Source: Emticicia sp051209875 (GTDB lineage: Bacteria; Bacteroidota; Bacteroidia; Cytophagales; Spirosomataceae). From it: a stretch of 64,000 nucleotides of DNA. The notes under the pieces are model-generated. The model was not told where the DNA came from. It worked only from the letters and a program-made list of their open reading frames with translations, and searched no databases. The number at the start of each line of letters is the position of its first letter. Position 1 is the stretch's first letter. The DNA lies in assembly GCF_051209875.1 (NCBI RefSeq), contig NZ_JBNTQY010000001.1, positions 3,596,001 to 3,660,000 on the forward strand, in the 5' to 3' direction. The translations under genes and the position numbers were made by a program. Of the stretch, positions 7,923 through 16,880 are shown in pieces.

Positions 7923-8753
7923 TTAGTTATGAGCAGCAAAATTTTGTTGGATGCTCATTCCGATTTCGTCAATTTTATAAGTCAATTCATCAATTTTTGA
8001 TGTAAAGAAGTTATACATGATGATTGAGATAGCAGAAGTACCGATACCAAGGGCTGTATTAATCAAGGCCTCAGAAATACCAGTTGCCAAAGCTGCTGCA
8101 TCAGGAGCACCACCACCAGCACCAAGAGCTGAGAACGCACGAATCATACCAAGTACAGTTCCTAATAAGGCAATTAGAGTTGATACAGTTGCCAAAGTAG
8201 AAAGAATCGTAAGGTTTTTCTCTAACATTGGAAGCTCTAATGAAGTTGCTTCTTCAACTTCTTTTTGAAGAGCTGCTAATTTTTGTTCTTTGTCCATTGA
8301 AGTATCAGTAGTCAAAAGGCTGTATTTTCCAAGAGCTGTTTTTACTACATTACCTACTGAACCTTTTTGTTTGTCACATTCTTTGATTGCATCTGCAATG
8401 TTGTTTGAATCTAATAACGAACGAACTTTACGAACAAAAGCATCAATATTACCTGTTCCGGTTGCTTTGTTGATTGTAAAGAAACGCTCAATTGAGAATA
8501 CTAATACGCAAAGGAAACAAGTCATCAAGATAGGTACAACCACACCACCACTATGGATTAGACCAAAGAAATCACCTGGTTTTGGTTTGTGTTTCTCTGC
8601 ATCAAGAAAGTGACTTGCATCGCCTAAGATGAAAACGTAAGTTAAGATTGCAATTGCAAGAAGAACTGGGATTGTAAGAGCCGGGTTTAATCCACCACCT
8701 GTTGATTGTTTTGCTGCTGCTTTAGCGGCTGGGGCTGTTGCCTTTTTTTCCAT
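7923..8753 (-). CDS. exbB: MotA/TolQ/ExbB proton-channel protein
   Basis: A 276-residue polytopic inner-membrane protein and first gene of the TonB motor cluster. An Ala/Lys-rich N-terminus precedes one extra membrane helix (about 28-46). Next comes the core with helices near 65-87 (GVVVPILMTCFLCVLVFSIE), 180-205 and 225-250. The last two include the motif LIALLGTVLGMIRAF and an Ala/Gly-rich loop (GAGGGAPDAAALATGISEAL), typical of ExbB/TolQ channels. It pairs with the two ExbD proteins downstream. Confidence 0.94.
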   Translation of the reverse strand: MEKKATAPAAKAAAKQSTGGGLNPALTIPVLLAIAILTYVFILGDASHFLDAEKHKPKPGDFFGLIHSGGVVVPILMTCFLCVLVFSIERFFTINKATGTGNIDAFVRKVRSLLDSNNIADAIKECDKQKGSVGNVVKTALGKYSLLTTDTSMDKEQKLAALQKEVEEATSLELPMLEKNLTILSTLATVSTLIALLGTVLGMIRAFSALGAGGGAPDAAALATGISEALINTALGIGTSAISIIMYNFFTSKIDELTYKIDEIGMSIQQNFAAHN

Positions 8754-9141
8754 TAGATTTGAAAATTTTAGGGTTTTAAAAAATGAATTAGTTAATTTTT
8801 TGGTAAATTAAAGTGAAAAGTTTTACAAGTACGAACAATTTTGAAAGAAAATTTTGTAAAAAATCGTTTCGTACACTTTTTAATTCTTTGACAATTTTAT
8901 AGAAAAACGTTGAAACAAAAAAGAATAGGCAGTTTTTTTTTTTTTTGAACTAAAACATTATTTGTATTTTTCCAAGATTAAAGAATCTAAACAAACAAAC
9001 AAAAGCCCTTCCTAACTTTTTCATTATCAAGTAATTAGCATTCACATATTTGCCATTAGCAATAAAGCGAAACTAAAAATTTCGTTGATTATCTATTTTC
9101 TAACAAAATTACCTATTTAAGCGAATCTACGCTTTTTTAAA
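8754..9141. other. 388-bp intergenic stretch with a T14 run
   Basis: No coding frame, RNA gene or clear promoter is visible between exbB and the M28 peptidase gene, both on the minus strand. The only notable feature is an uninterrupted run of 14 T at 8933-8946, a likely slippage site. The exbB promoter must lie in the 8754-8930 part, but no perfect TAnnTTTG box is seen there. Confidence 0.6.
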
Positions 9142-10743
9142 TTATGGTTTATTGCTATCGACTTTTATTCTTTCCTCACGATTTGCTAACTCCCATGCTG
9201 TTTGAAAAACCAAACGAGCGATTTGTTGATACTTTGGGAATAAGATTTTTTCGACATCATCACCAGGACGGTGGTAGTCTTCGTGAACACCTGTAAAATA
9301 AAAAATTACCGGAATTTTATGCTTAGCAAAATTGTAATGGTCTGAACGATAATAGAAACGATTAGGGTCTTTGGGGTCATTGAAGGTATAATCTAATTGG
9401 TAATTGATGTATTTTTTATTAACATCTTCACTAATTTGGTGTAATTCAGAAGATAACTTATCCGAACCTATCAAGTAAACATAATCCTGTTTAGGTGCAT
9501 GTGCTTTATCAATCCGACCTATCATATCAATATTCAAATCGCAAACAGTTTTTTCGAGTGGAATAATTGGATTCTTATCTGTATAATACTGCGACCCTAA
9601 AAGCCCTTTTTCTTCGCCTGTTACCGTCATAAATAAGATACTGCGACGTGGACCATTCCCTTCTGCTTTTGCCTTAGCAAATGCTTCTGCAAGCTCCATA
9701 ACTGTACAAGTACCAGAACCGTCATCGTCAGCCCCATTATAAATTTGTCCATTCTGAATACCAACATGGTCATAATGAGCAGTGATTAATACTACTTCGT
9801 CTTTTTTATCTGTACCTTCTAAAAAGCCAAGCACATTTTGTGTTTCGACTGGCACTTCCCCTCTTTCAACTTTAATAGAAATACTTGATTCTTTGGTATT
9901 TCCTGTAGAACTCTCTCCTTTTTTAGCAATGGCACTTTCTAATTTTTGTAATTTTGAAAGTTTTAGTCCCAACATATCAGCAGCCATTTCTTTAGAGACG
10001 AAAAAAGTAGGATTTGAGGTTGCTTTTTCAGCTGAAGTTGATGGATTAAAATTCAGTTGGTTAAATCTTGATAATACCACCTTTCTTTCAGCCGCCAATG
10101 AGGTAAATTGACTTGCATCTGACTCAGAAATAATAAAGAACATTTTCGCTCCATGATTGAGTGCAATATTCATTTTTTTCATAACGCCACTTTTCTCAAC
10201 CCATTCAGATTTTTCACCCGATTTTGTAATAAGGTAATTACCAGCCTCATCTTTTGGTTCACCTTCAAAAAACACTACCGCTTTGTCTTTTACATCAATC
10301 TTTTTATAATCATTATAGGTATCTGTTTCAATACCATAACCTGCAAAAACTACTGCGATAGATTGCTCATCTGGAATACTTGTCAAACCATTTGGATAAT
10401 AATCTTTAAAAAACTCTTTTTTCTTATTACCTATTTTAATGTAGGCATCTTTCCAACCTTTCTTATATAAATTAAAGTATTGAAAATAGCTTTTTCCTCC
10501 ATCTTTTGTAGGAACAATTGCTTGTAAACCTAATTTAGCAAAATGATTAGAAATATAAATGGCGGCTTTTTTCTGTCCTTCTGAGCCAGTATCTCTTCCT
10601 TCCAAACTATCGGAAGCTATATAAGTTAGGTGTTTTTTTAAATCTTGAGCTGTGATGGTGGCAGCATATTCAGTAGATTTATCTTGCCCGTATAGCGAGG
10701 AGCAAATAGTAATGAGTGCAATAATTAGTGTACTTTTTTTCAT
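9142..10743 (-). CDS. Exported M28-family metallopeptidase
   Basis: A 533-residue zinc aminopeptidase-type enzyme with a signal peptide (MKKSTLIIALITICSSLYG). The two-zinc site of family M28 is complete: AHYDHVG (His), NGADDDGSG (bridging Asp), TGEEKGLLGS (catalytic and ligand Glu), NIDMIGR (Asp) and YHRPGDD (His). A protease-associated domain lies between the N-terminus and the catalytic part (about 90-290). It probably trims peptides in the periplasm or outside the cell. It stands alone between exbB and the divergent recQ. Confidence 0.92.
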   Translation of the reverse strand: MKKSTLIIALITICSSLYGQDKSTEYAATITAQDLKKHLTYIASDSLEGRDTGSEGQKKAAIYISNHFAKLGLQAIVPTKDGGKSYFQYFNLYKKGWKDAYIKIGNKKKEFFKDYYPNGLTSIPDEQSIAVVFAGYGIETDTYNDYKKIDVKDKAVVFFEGEPKDEAGNYLITKSGEKSEWVEKSGVMKKMNIALNHGAKMFFIISESDASQFTSLAAERKVVLSRFNQLNFNPSTSAEKATSNPTFFVSKEMAADMLGLKLSKLQKLESAIAKKGESSTGNTKESSISIKVERGEVPVETQNVLGFLEGTDKKDEVVLITAHYDHVGIQNGQIYNGADDDGSGTCTVMELAEAFAKAKAEGNGPRRSILFMTVTGEEKGLLGSQYYTDKNPIIPLEKTVCDLNIDMIGRIDKAHAPKQDYVYLIGSDKLSSELHQISEDVNKKYINYQLDYTFNDPKDPNRFYYRSDHYNFAKHKIPVIFYFTGVHEDYHRPGDDVEKILFPKYQQIARLVFQTAWELANREERIKVDSNKP

Positions 10744-10871
10744 TCAATTAGGTTTGTTTGTTGAAAATGATTTTTAGTGTAAAAATGGCAAATAATATTC
10801 GTCCATACTGGAAATAGAAATAATTTCAGTAAAAATAACAGCTTTTCAATTTAAAAATCATCTTTTACTCA

Positions 10872-10879
10872 TAATTTTG
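10872..10879 (+). promoter_or_regulatory. -7 promoter box of recQ
   Basis: TAATTTTG matches TAnnTTTG, 25 bases before the recQ ATG, implying a leader of about 20 bases. A T-rich tract (CTTTTC) sits in the -33 area. Confidence 0.45.
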
Positions 10880-10904
10880 CTTTAATTACTTTAACCATCC
10901 AACA

Positions 10905-13043
10905 ATGACAAAAGAACAAGTTTTAAAAAAATACTTCGGTTACGACAAATTCCGCCCACTTCAAGCAGAAATAATTAACACAATTTTAGCAAAACAAGAT
11001 TGTATGGTACTGATGCCCACAGGTGGTGGAAAATCAATCTGTTTTCAAGTTCCTGCTTTGGTGATGGAAGGTATAACTTTGGTTATTTCACCTTTGATTG
11101 CCTTGATGCAAGACCAGGTACAGTCGCTACAAGCCAATGGCGTTCCGTCTGCTTTTTTAAACAGTTCTCAATCTACTGTTGACCAACGAACCATTGAAGA
11201 AAAGTGCCAATCGGGCGAATTGAAATTACTATATATTTCTCCTGAGAAATTATTTTATAATAACTACTTAAGCTTTGTCAAAACACTCAATATCAATCAA
11301 ATAGCTATTGATGAATCGCACTGCGTTTCTACTTGGGGGCATGATTTTAGACCTGAATATACCAAACTAAATATTCTGAAAGAAACCTTTCCTGATGTAC
11401 CAGTTGTTGCTTTAACTGCCACTGCCGACCGTGTTACCCGTAAAGATATTTTAACACAATTGGGTGTACCTGATGCCAAAGTTTTTATTTCTTCTTTCGA
11501 CCGTCCTAATCTTAGTTTGACAGTTTTAGGGGGCAGAAATAGATTGAAAATTATGCAAGAATTTATCGGCAAAAGGCCCAATCAATCAGGAATAATTTAT
11601 TGTTTAAGTCGTAAAAACACAGAGGAAGTGGCAGAAGGTCTGCGAAAAGTGGGAATTAGAGCTATGCACTATCATGCAGGTGTAGATTCGCAAACCCGCT
11701 CAGAAGTACAAGACGCTTTTATCAAAGATGAAGTACAGGTAATTGTTGCAACGATTGCATTTGGAATGGGCATTGATAAGTCGAATGTGCGATTTGTGAT
11801 TCATTATAGTTTACCTTCAAATGTGGAGAGTTTTTATCAAGAAATTGGTCGTGCTGGGCGTGATGGAGTAAAATCAGATACTTTATTGTTTTATAGTTTC
11901 GCTGATATCATGACTCGAAAAGACATGATTCAGAACTCAGAGTTACCGCAGGAAATGAAAGATGTTCAGTTTGCCAAACTCGACCGAATGAAACAATATG
12001 CTGAAGCAGAGATTTGCAGAAGAAGAATTTTGTTGAGTTATTTCAACGAAGAGGCACAAAACGATTGCGGAAATTGTGATGTTTGTCACAATCCTCCGCA
12101 GAAATTTGACGCAACGGTTTTTGCACAAAAAGCCTTGTCGGCTATTGCTCGAACAGAAGAAAAAGTAGCCATGGGTTTGTTGATTGATGTTTTAAGGGGT
12201 TCACAAAATAGAAATATTTATGAGAAAGGTTATCAAAGTCTCAAGACTTTTGGGGTAGGAAAAGAGCTAAAATATGAAGAATGGGCAGATTATATTACAC
12301 AAATGCTCAATTCTGGTGTAGTTGATATTGCTTATGATGAGCGACATGCGTTAAAATTAAATTCAGTTTCTTGGCAAGTTTTGAAAGGTGAAAAGAAAGT
12401 AAACTTGGTAAGATTTGAGGCGTATGACATCAAAAAAGCTCGACAGGAAGAGGCTGCTCCAAAAGAAAAAACAAAGCGAGAAGTCATCAAAGATGCTTTG
12501 TTTGAAAAACTTAGAATTTTACGTAAGAAAATTGCTGATGAGCAAAATGTTCCTCCTTTTATTATTTTTTCAGATGCCTCACTTTCAGATATGGCACAAA
12601 AACGCCCTATCAATCGTTTTCAAATGATGGCTGTTTCTGGTGTTGGTGAACAGAAATTTAGGCAATATGGGGAAGAGTTTATCAATGAGATTTTATCTTT
12701 CACTGGCGAAAACCCTGGCATTGGACGTGCAAAGCAAGAAAAAGGCATGACTTTTCTCGAAACATTTGAGATGTATAAAGCAGGGCTTTCGATTGAACAA
12801 ATGGCCGCCAAGCGAGTATTAAATCCCGTGACGATTATTAGTCATTTGGTCAAACTTCATCAAGATGGTGAAAATATTGACCTCAAACAATATATTGCAA
12901 CTTATGAATATAATCAAATCATAGCAGAAGCGATGAAAATGAATGTTCAGAAAGGCGATGCACTTAAACCTTTGTTTGAAGCTCTTGAAGGCGTTTATGA
13001 TTATGGAAAACTTCGTTTAGCTTTAGCCATTTGGGAAAAGTAG
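10905..13043 (+). CDS. recQ: ATP-dependent DNA helicase RecQ
   Basis: 3'-5' DNA helicase of recombination and repair, 712 residues. Walker A is MPTGGGKS (37-44) and the Walker B box DESHC (136-140). Helicase motif VI appears in QEIGRAGRDG. The RecQ zinc module follows (CRRRILLSYFNE through CGNCDVC). Next come the RQC winged helix and an HRDC domain (INRFQMMAVSGVGEQKFRQY). A C-terminal helix-turn-helix extension of about 90 residues (SIEQMAAKRVLNPVTIISHL) is shared with many Bacteroidota and Firmicutes RecQ proteins. Its TAG stop lies inside the inverted repeat at 13040-13100. Confidence 0.96.
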   Translation: MTKEQVLKKYFGYDKFRPLQAEIINTILAKQDCMVLMPTGGGKSICFQVPALVMEGITLVISPLIALMQDQVQSLQANGVPSAFLNSSQSTVDQRTIEEKCQSGELKLLYISPEKLFYNNYLSFVKTLNINQIAIDESHCVSTWGHDFRPEYTKLNILKETFPDVPVVALTATADRVTRKDILTQLGVPDAKVFISSFDRPNLSLTVLGGRNRLKIMQEFIGKRPNQSGIIYCLSRKNTEEVAEGLRKVGIRAMHYHAGVDSQTRSEVQDAFIKDEVQVIVATIAFGMGIDKSNVRFVIHYSLPSNVESFYQEIGRAGRDGVKSDTLLFYSFADIMTRKDMIQNSELPQEMKDVQFAKLDRMKQYAEAEICRRRILLSYFNEEAQNDCGNCDVCHNPPQKFDATVFAQKALSAIARTEEKVAMGLLIDVLRGSQNRNIYEKGYQSLKTFGVGKELKYEEWADYITQMLNSGVVDIAYDERHALKLNSVSWQVLKGEKKVNLVRFEAYDIKKARQEEAAPKEKTKREVIKDALFEKLRILRKKIADEQNVPPFIIFSDASLSDMAQKRPINRFQMMAVSGVGEQKFRQYGEEFINEILSFTGENPGIGRAKQEKGMTFLETFEMYKAGLSIEQMAAKRVLNPVTIISHLVKLHQDGENIDLKQYIATYEYNQIIAEAMKMNVQKGDALKPLFEALEGVYDYGKLRLALAIWEK

Positions 13044-13100
13044 CACAATTTTCCAAATTGTGCCTATAAGATTATGACACAATTTGGAAAATTGTGCTAC
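13040..13100. repeat. Long inverted repeat holding the recQ and ABC stop codons
   Basis: Two perfectly complementary 23-base arms (13040-13062 and 13078-13100) flank a 15-base loop. Each arm is itself nearly palindromic (CACAATTT-TCC-AAATTGTG). The outer ends GTAG/CTAC contain the TAG of recQ (13041-13043) and the TAG of the convergent ABC gene (13097-13099, minus). It could act as a two-way terminator. The same design recurs at 47884-47942, which points to a dispersed REP/BIME-type element. Confidence 0.7.
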
Positions 13101-14974
13101 TTGTATCCTTCCGCTTGTAAATAAAACAACTCAGCATATCGACCTTTTTTCTCCAAAAGTTCTTCATGCGTACCGATTTCGAGTAATTGCCCTTTATCTA
13201 AAACTAAAATTCTATCAGCCATTCTTACTGTTGAAAACCTATGAGAAATAAGGATGGCTGTTTTTCCACGTGTCAGTTCGGCAAAACGACGAAAAACTTC
13301 ATATTCGGCACGAGCATCCAATGCAGCGGTAGGTTCGTCCAAAATCAACACGTCAGCTTCTCGCAGATAAGCTCTTGCCAAAGCAACTTTCTGCCATTCG
13401 CCACCTGAAAGCTCAATACCCTTCGCAAAACGTCGGCCTAAAGGTTGTTCATATTTTAAAGGTAATTTCTCAATGACGGTATCTGCCAAACTTTGTTGAG
13501 CTGCTCTTGCAAGTTGAGGCATTTCTTCACGGGAATCAATATCACCCACTGCAATATTATCGCCTGCTGTAAATTGAAATTTTTGAAAATCTTGGAAAAT
13601 TACCCCAATATGCTCTCGAAGTTCATTAAGGTTGTAGGATTTTAAATCATAACCATCCAACAAAATTCTTCCTTCATCTGGGTCATATAATCGAGCAAGT
13701 AATTTTACCAATGTTGTTTTTCCAGAGCCATTTTCACCTACTAAAGCTAACTTCTCTCCTACTTTTAGTGTAAAACTCAAATTTCGATTGGCCCATTTAT
13801 CAGAATTTGGATATTTGAATCCTACATTTTCAAAACGAAAACCTTCTTGAATTGGATTAGGGAAAGGTCTTGATTGTTTTGGCGAAGTAATCTTTGGTTC
13901 AATTTGATAATATTCAAATAAATCGTTTAAATACAAAGCTCCTTGTGAAATGCTGCTAAATCTGCCTAAAATGCCTTCCAATAAAGACTTTAACTGTCGA
14001 AAAGAACCAGCCAAGAAAGTCAAACTACCAATGGTAACAATACCTTTGACAGTTTCGACAATAATCATTGTATATGCACCAAAATAACCGAGCGTTCCGA
14101 CTGCAACCAACAAACTTCCCCAAGATGCTTTTTCGATAGAAAGCTTTTTATTTTCTTTAAAATAACGATTGGATAAATTCCTGAATCGATCAATAATAAA
14201 ATCAGAAAGTCCAAAAAGTTTGACTTCTTTGGCGGTTTCATCGCTCGCCCCAATAAAACGATAATAATCTAATTCACGGCGTTGAGGAGTCCAACCACGC
14301 TGCAATGAATAGCTTTTAGCATTGAAATGCAGTTCACCAATAAATGAAGGAACAACCGAAACTAAAAGCAACACTATCAACCAAGGATTGAAAGTAATAA
14401 GTCCAACCAATAATAAACCCATTGAGATAATGTCTTGTCCTTGTGCCAAAATTTGTGAAAGCAGTGCCGTTCGACCGCTGGTTTGTTGTCTGGCACGTTC
14501 AAGTTTATCATAAAAAGTAGCATCTTCAAATTGTGCTAAATCTAATGAAGCTGCATGTTCCATGAGTTTAATGGAAGTACGATTGGCAAATAAGTCGCCC
14601 AAAAGACTATCTGTTAAGCCAATGCCACGTGCCAATAAATCACTGATGATCATTAAGCCAAATTCTGCACCTATCAATAAATATAAATGATTAAAAGTTA
14701 GCAATTTACCTGTACTTAAATGAAGCACTTCATCAATAATAAGTTTACCCACATATAGAATGGAAATCGGAATTGCCGAACGTAGCAATCTAAGAAATGT
14801 ATTGCTAATAGTCAAAGCAGGAGAAGTTTGATAGACTTCACGCAAGAAAGAGGGTAAATTGCCTAATGCTTGTACACGTTCACGAATATTTGGTTTCTTC
14901 TCGTCGGGGTCTATTATAACACGAGCCATAATTTTTTTATTGGTATTTCTCTTTTCAACAGCTAAAGTGGTCAT
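13097..14974 (-). CDS. ABC transporter, fused membrane and ATPase domains
   Basis: A 625-residue half-transporter of the exporter type. The N-terminal 340 residues hold about six membrane helices. The C-terminal ATPase has Walker A GENGSGKTT, signature LSGGEWQKVALARA, Walker B VLILDEPTAAL and the switch ISHRF. Such proteins work as dimers and export lipids, peptides or drugs; the substrate cannot be told. The true start may be the internal ATG encoding MARVIIDPDEKK, 15 codons in. The gene ends inside the inverted repeat shared with recQ. Confidence 0.92.
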   Translation of the reverse strand: MTTLAVEKRNTNKKIMARVIIDPDEKKPNIRERVQALGNLPSFLREVYQTSPALTISNTFLRLLRSAIPISILYVGKLIIDEVLHLSTGKLLTFNHLYLLIGAEFGLMIISDLLARGIGLTDSLLGDLFANRTSIKLMEHAASLDLAQFEDATFYDKLERARQQTSGRTALLSQILAQGQDIISMGLLLVGLITFNPWLIVLLLVSVVPSFIGELHFNAKSYSLQRGWTPQRRELDYYRFIGASDETAKEVKLFGLSDFIIDRFRNLSNRYFKENKKLSIEKASWGSLLVAVGTLGYFGAYTMIIVETVKGIVTIGSLTFLAGSFRQLKSLLEGILGRFSSISQGALYLNDLFEYYQIEPKITSPKQSRPFPNPIQEGFRFENVGFKYPNSDKWANRNLSFTLKVGEKLALVGENGSGKTTLVKLLARLYDPDEGRILLDGYDLKSYNLNELREHIGVIFQDFQKFQFTAGDNIAVGDIDSREEMPQLARAAQQSLADTVIEKLPLKYEQPLGRRFAKGIELSGGEWQKVALARAYLREADVLILDEPTAALDARAEYEVFRRFAELTRGKTAILISHRFSTVRMADRILVLDKGQLLEIGTHEELLEKKGRYAELFYLQAEGYK

Positions 14975-15072
14975 TTGAGTTCAGTTAGAAACGCTTAGTT
15001 GATTTTCATTCACTACCTCTTTTTATTGTTCCACTATGTTTTATTCTAAATAAATCTTTCTTTTGTACCATA

Positions 15073-15657
15073 ATGAAAAAACTACCCTTCGATAGCGACC
15101 AAGAATTACTTGCCGATATTACCAATGGTGATAGTCGAGCATTTGAGATTTTGTATCGAAGGTATTTTTCAAAACTCTACGGAGCAGCCTACAAACGCCT
15201 GCAAAGCAAAGAATTAAGTGAAGAAATCGTTCAAGAATTATTTGTTTCTCTTTGGGAACGCCGTGAAAGTTTACCGATTGAAAACATCGAAAATTACCTT
15301 TTTTCTTCTGTAAAATACCTTGTTATTGCTCAATTTAAGAAAAACAGTCTTTTTGAAAAATATTCATCCACACTCAATCAAACTGAAAATGATGATAATT
15401 TTACAGAACAAACAGTTGCTTTCGACGAACTAAATGAAGCCTATCAACAAGCTCTACTCACCATTCCTGAACGTTGCCGTGAAGTTTTTTTACTCAAACG
15501 AAGCGGACTTTCACAAAGAGAAATCTCTGAAAAATTAGATATTTCGGAGAAAACCGTCGAAAATCAAATGACTAAAGCCCTCAAAATGCTGCGTGAGGCT
15601 TTGAAAGATTATACTTCTTTAGGCTTAATTATAATAGCCATTAAAAATATTTTTTAA
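15073..15657 (+). CDS. ECF RNA polymerase sigma factor, FecI-like
   Basis: A 194-residue sigma-70 factor with region 2 (EILYRRYFSKLYGAAYKRL) and region 4 helix-turn-helix (SQREISEKLDISEKTVENQM). It is the first gene of a sigma/anti-sigma/receptor module and would direct transcription of the TonB-dependent receptor when its substrate arrives. The C-terminus is hydrophobic (LGLIIIAIKNIF), as in several Bacteroidota homologues. Its stop overlaps a possible upstream ATG of the fecR gene. Confidence 0.93.
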   Translation: MKKLPFDSDQELLADITNGDSRAFEILYRRYFSKLYGAAYKRLQSKELSEEIVQELFVSLWERRESLPIENIENYLFSSVKYLVIAQFKKNSLFEKYSSTLNQTENDDNFTEQTVAFDELNEAYQQALLTIPERCREVFLLKRSGLSQREISEKLDISEKTVENQMTKALKMLREALKDYTSLGLIIIAIKNIF

Positions 15658-15713
15658 TGGATATAGGGGAAAACTTTTATCAATTACACTTAGTCTCTGT
15701 AAGCATAACAATA

Positions 15714-16715
15714 ATGAGACTTAATCAAGAAATAATTGAACGTTTTCTACAAAATAAATGCACCGACAATGAACGTCAGGCAGTAGAATCATGGTATTTG
15801 TCTTTTGAGAAAAACCTTGATGGCATTAGCCAAATGCCTGAAGATGAGCAAATAACTTTAGAAAACGAACTATATCTAAAAATCAAACGTCGAATTCGAC
15901 CTTTTGAACAAATACAAAAAACACCGATTCCTTGGCTATTGTATTTAGGTATTGCGGCGGCTGTCCTACTTATATCTTTTAGTGTTTGGTTTTACAAAAT
16001 ACCTCAAGGAGATAGTCAAACTAACCAACAAGTGCTTTCTTCAAATTGGACAAAATATGAGAATAATTCTACTAAAGAATTAAAAATAGCTTTGCCCGAT
16101 GGTAGCATTGTAACGATGAATCCAAAAACACAAATTACTTATAATCAATCAGATACAAAATTTCGTGAAGTAAATTTAATTGGTGAAGCATTCTTTGATG
16201 TGAAAAAAGATGCCACAAGACCTTTTATGATTTATACTGGAAAAGTTACTACAAAGGTTTTGGGTACAAGTTTCAGAATAAAGGCTTATCCTGAAATGCA
16301 AAAATTTGAAGTTTCTGTAGCATCAGGAAAAGTAACAGTTTATGAAAAAGAAGAAGCCAATAAAAAAGACAATGGCGTTATTCTTACTCCCAATTTAAAA
16401 GTAACTTTTTTTGATGAAGAAGAGCATTTTATTACTGGTTTGGTCGAAAAACCAGAAGTTTTACCAACCATCAAAAAAGAATCATTGAGCTTCAATTTTC
16501 AAAATATCCCTTTACATGAAGTTCTCAAAACGCTTGAAAAAGCCTATGGTATTGAAATGGTCTTGGAAAATGAATCTTTAGGAAATTGTACACTCAATGG
16601 AAACTTAGACGATATGCCACTTTATACAAAACTTGATATTATTACTCGCTCATTAAATGCCAATTATCAAATCAAAGGTACAAGTATTTTGGTAAGTGGC
16701 CGAGGATGCGAGTAG
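15714..16715 (+). CDS. FecR-family anti-sigma factor
   Basis: Single-pass inner-membrane regulator of the preceding sigma factor, 333 residues from ATG 15714. A cytoplasmic N-terminus (MRLNQEIIERFLQNKCTDNE) binds sigma. The membrane helix is WLLYLGIAAAVLLISFSVWF. The periplasmic FecR domain (LPDGSIVTMNPKTQITYN, GEAFFDVKKD) would sense the STN domain of the receptor, and a DUF4974 domain (NIPLHEVLKTLEKAYGIEMV) ends the protein. An ATG at 15657 would add 19 residues with no family similarity. The ATG at 15714 gives the usual N-terminus and is preferred. Confidence 0.92.
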   Translation: MRLNQEIIERFLQNKCTDNERQAVESWYLSFEKNLDGISQMPEDEQITLENELYLKIKRRIRPFEQIQKTPIPWLLYLGIAAAVLLISFSVWFYKIPQGDSQTNQQVLSSNWTKYENNSTKELKIALPDGSIVTMNPKTQITYNQSDTKFREVNLIGEAFFDVKKDATRPFMIYTGKVTTKVLGTSFRIKAYPEMQKFEVSVASGKVTVYEKEEANKKDNGVILTPNLKVTFFDEEEHFITGLVEKPEVLPTIKKESLSFNFQNIPLHEVLKTLEKAYGIEMVLENESLGNCTLNGNLDDMPLYTKLDIITRSLNANYQIKGTSILVSGRGCE

Positions 16716-16736
16716 ATGTAGAGCAAATTCCATTTA

Positions 16737-16758
16737 GAACAAGTTAGAAACTTGTTTT
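16737..16758. repeat. Palindrome GAACAAGTT-AGA-AACTTGTT
   Basis: An 8-bp stem with a 3-base loop just after fecR. The same core occurs at 45959-45981, where the stem is 10 bp, so this is a dispersed small palindrome of REP type. Confidence 0.5.
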
Positions 16759-16767
16759 ACAAAAAAA

Positions 16768-16794
16768 ACCGATGATGCTCGAAACATCATCGGT
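16768..16794 (-). terminator. Terminator-like hairpin facing the minus strand
   Basis: A 10-bp stem (ACCGATGATG with CATCATCGGT) around a 7-base loop. The eight-base A run precedes it on the plus strand, so only minus-strand transcripts end in a U run. Both flanking genes are on the plus strand, so it would block antisense transcription into fecR or act as an RNA structure between fecR and the receptor gene. Confidence 0.5.
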
Positions 16795-16880
16795 CAATAA
16801 AATCGCCTCAGCTTCATCGCCAAATGTCATCTGAGGAAATTAATTCAATTAGTTTTTTTAACAAAAACCTTTGTAAACCT

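Noticed and set aside
8933..8946. T14 run as an intrinsic terminator
   Set aside because: No stable stem precedes it on either strand, and it lies far from any gene end.
13097..13099. Frameshift or truncation of the ABC protein by the inverted repeat
   Set aside because: The ATPase domain is complete through the H-loop and a normal C-terminal helix; only the last residues fall in the repeat.
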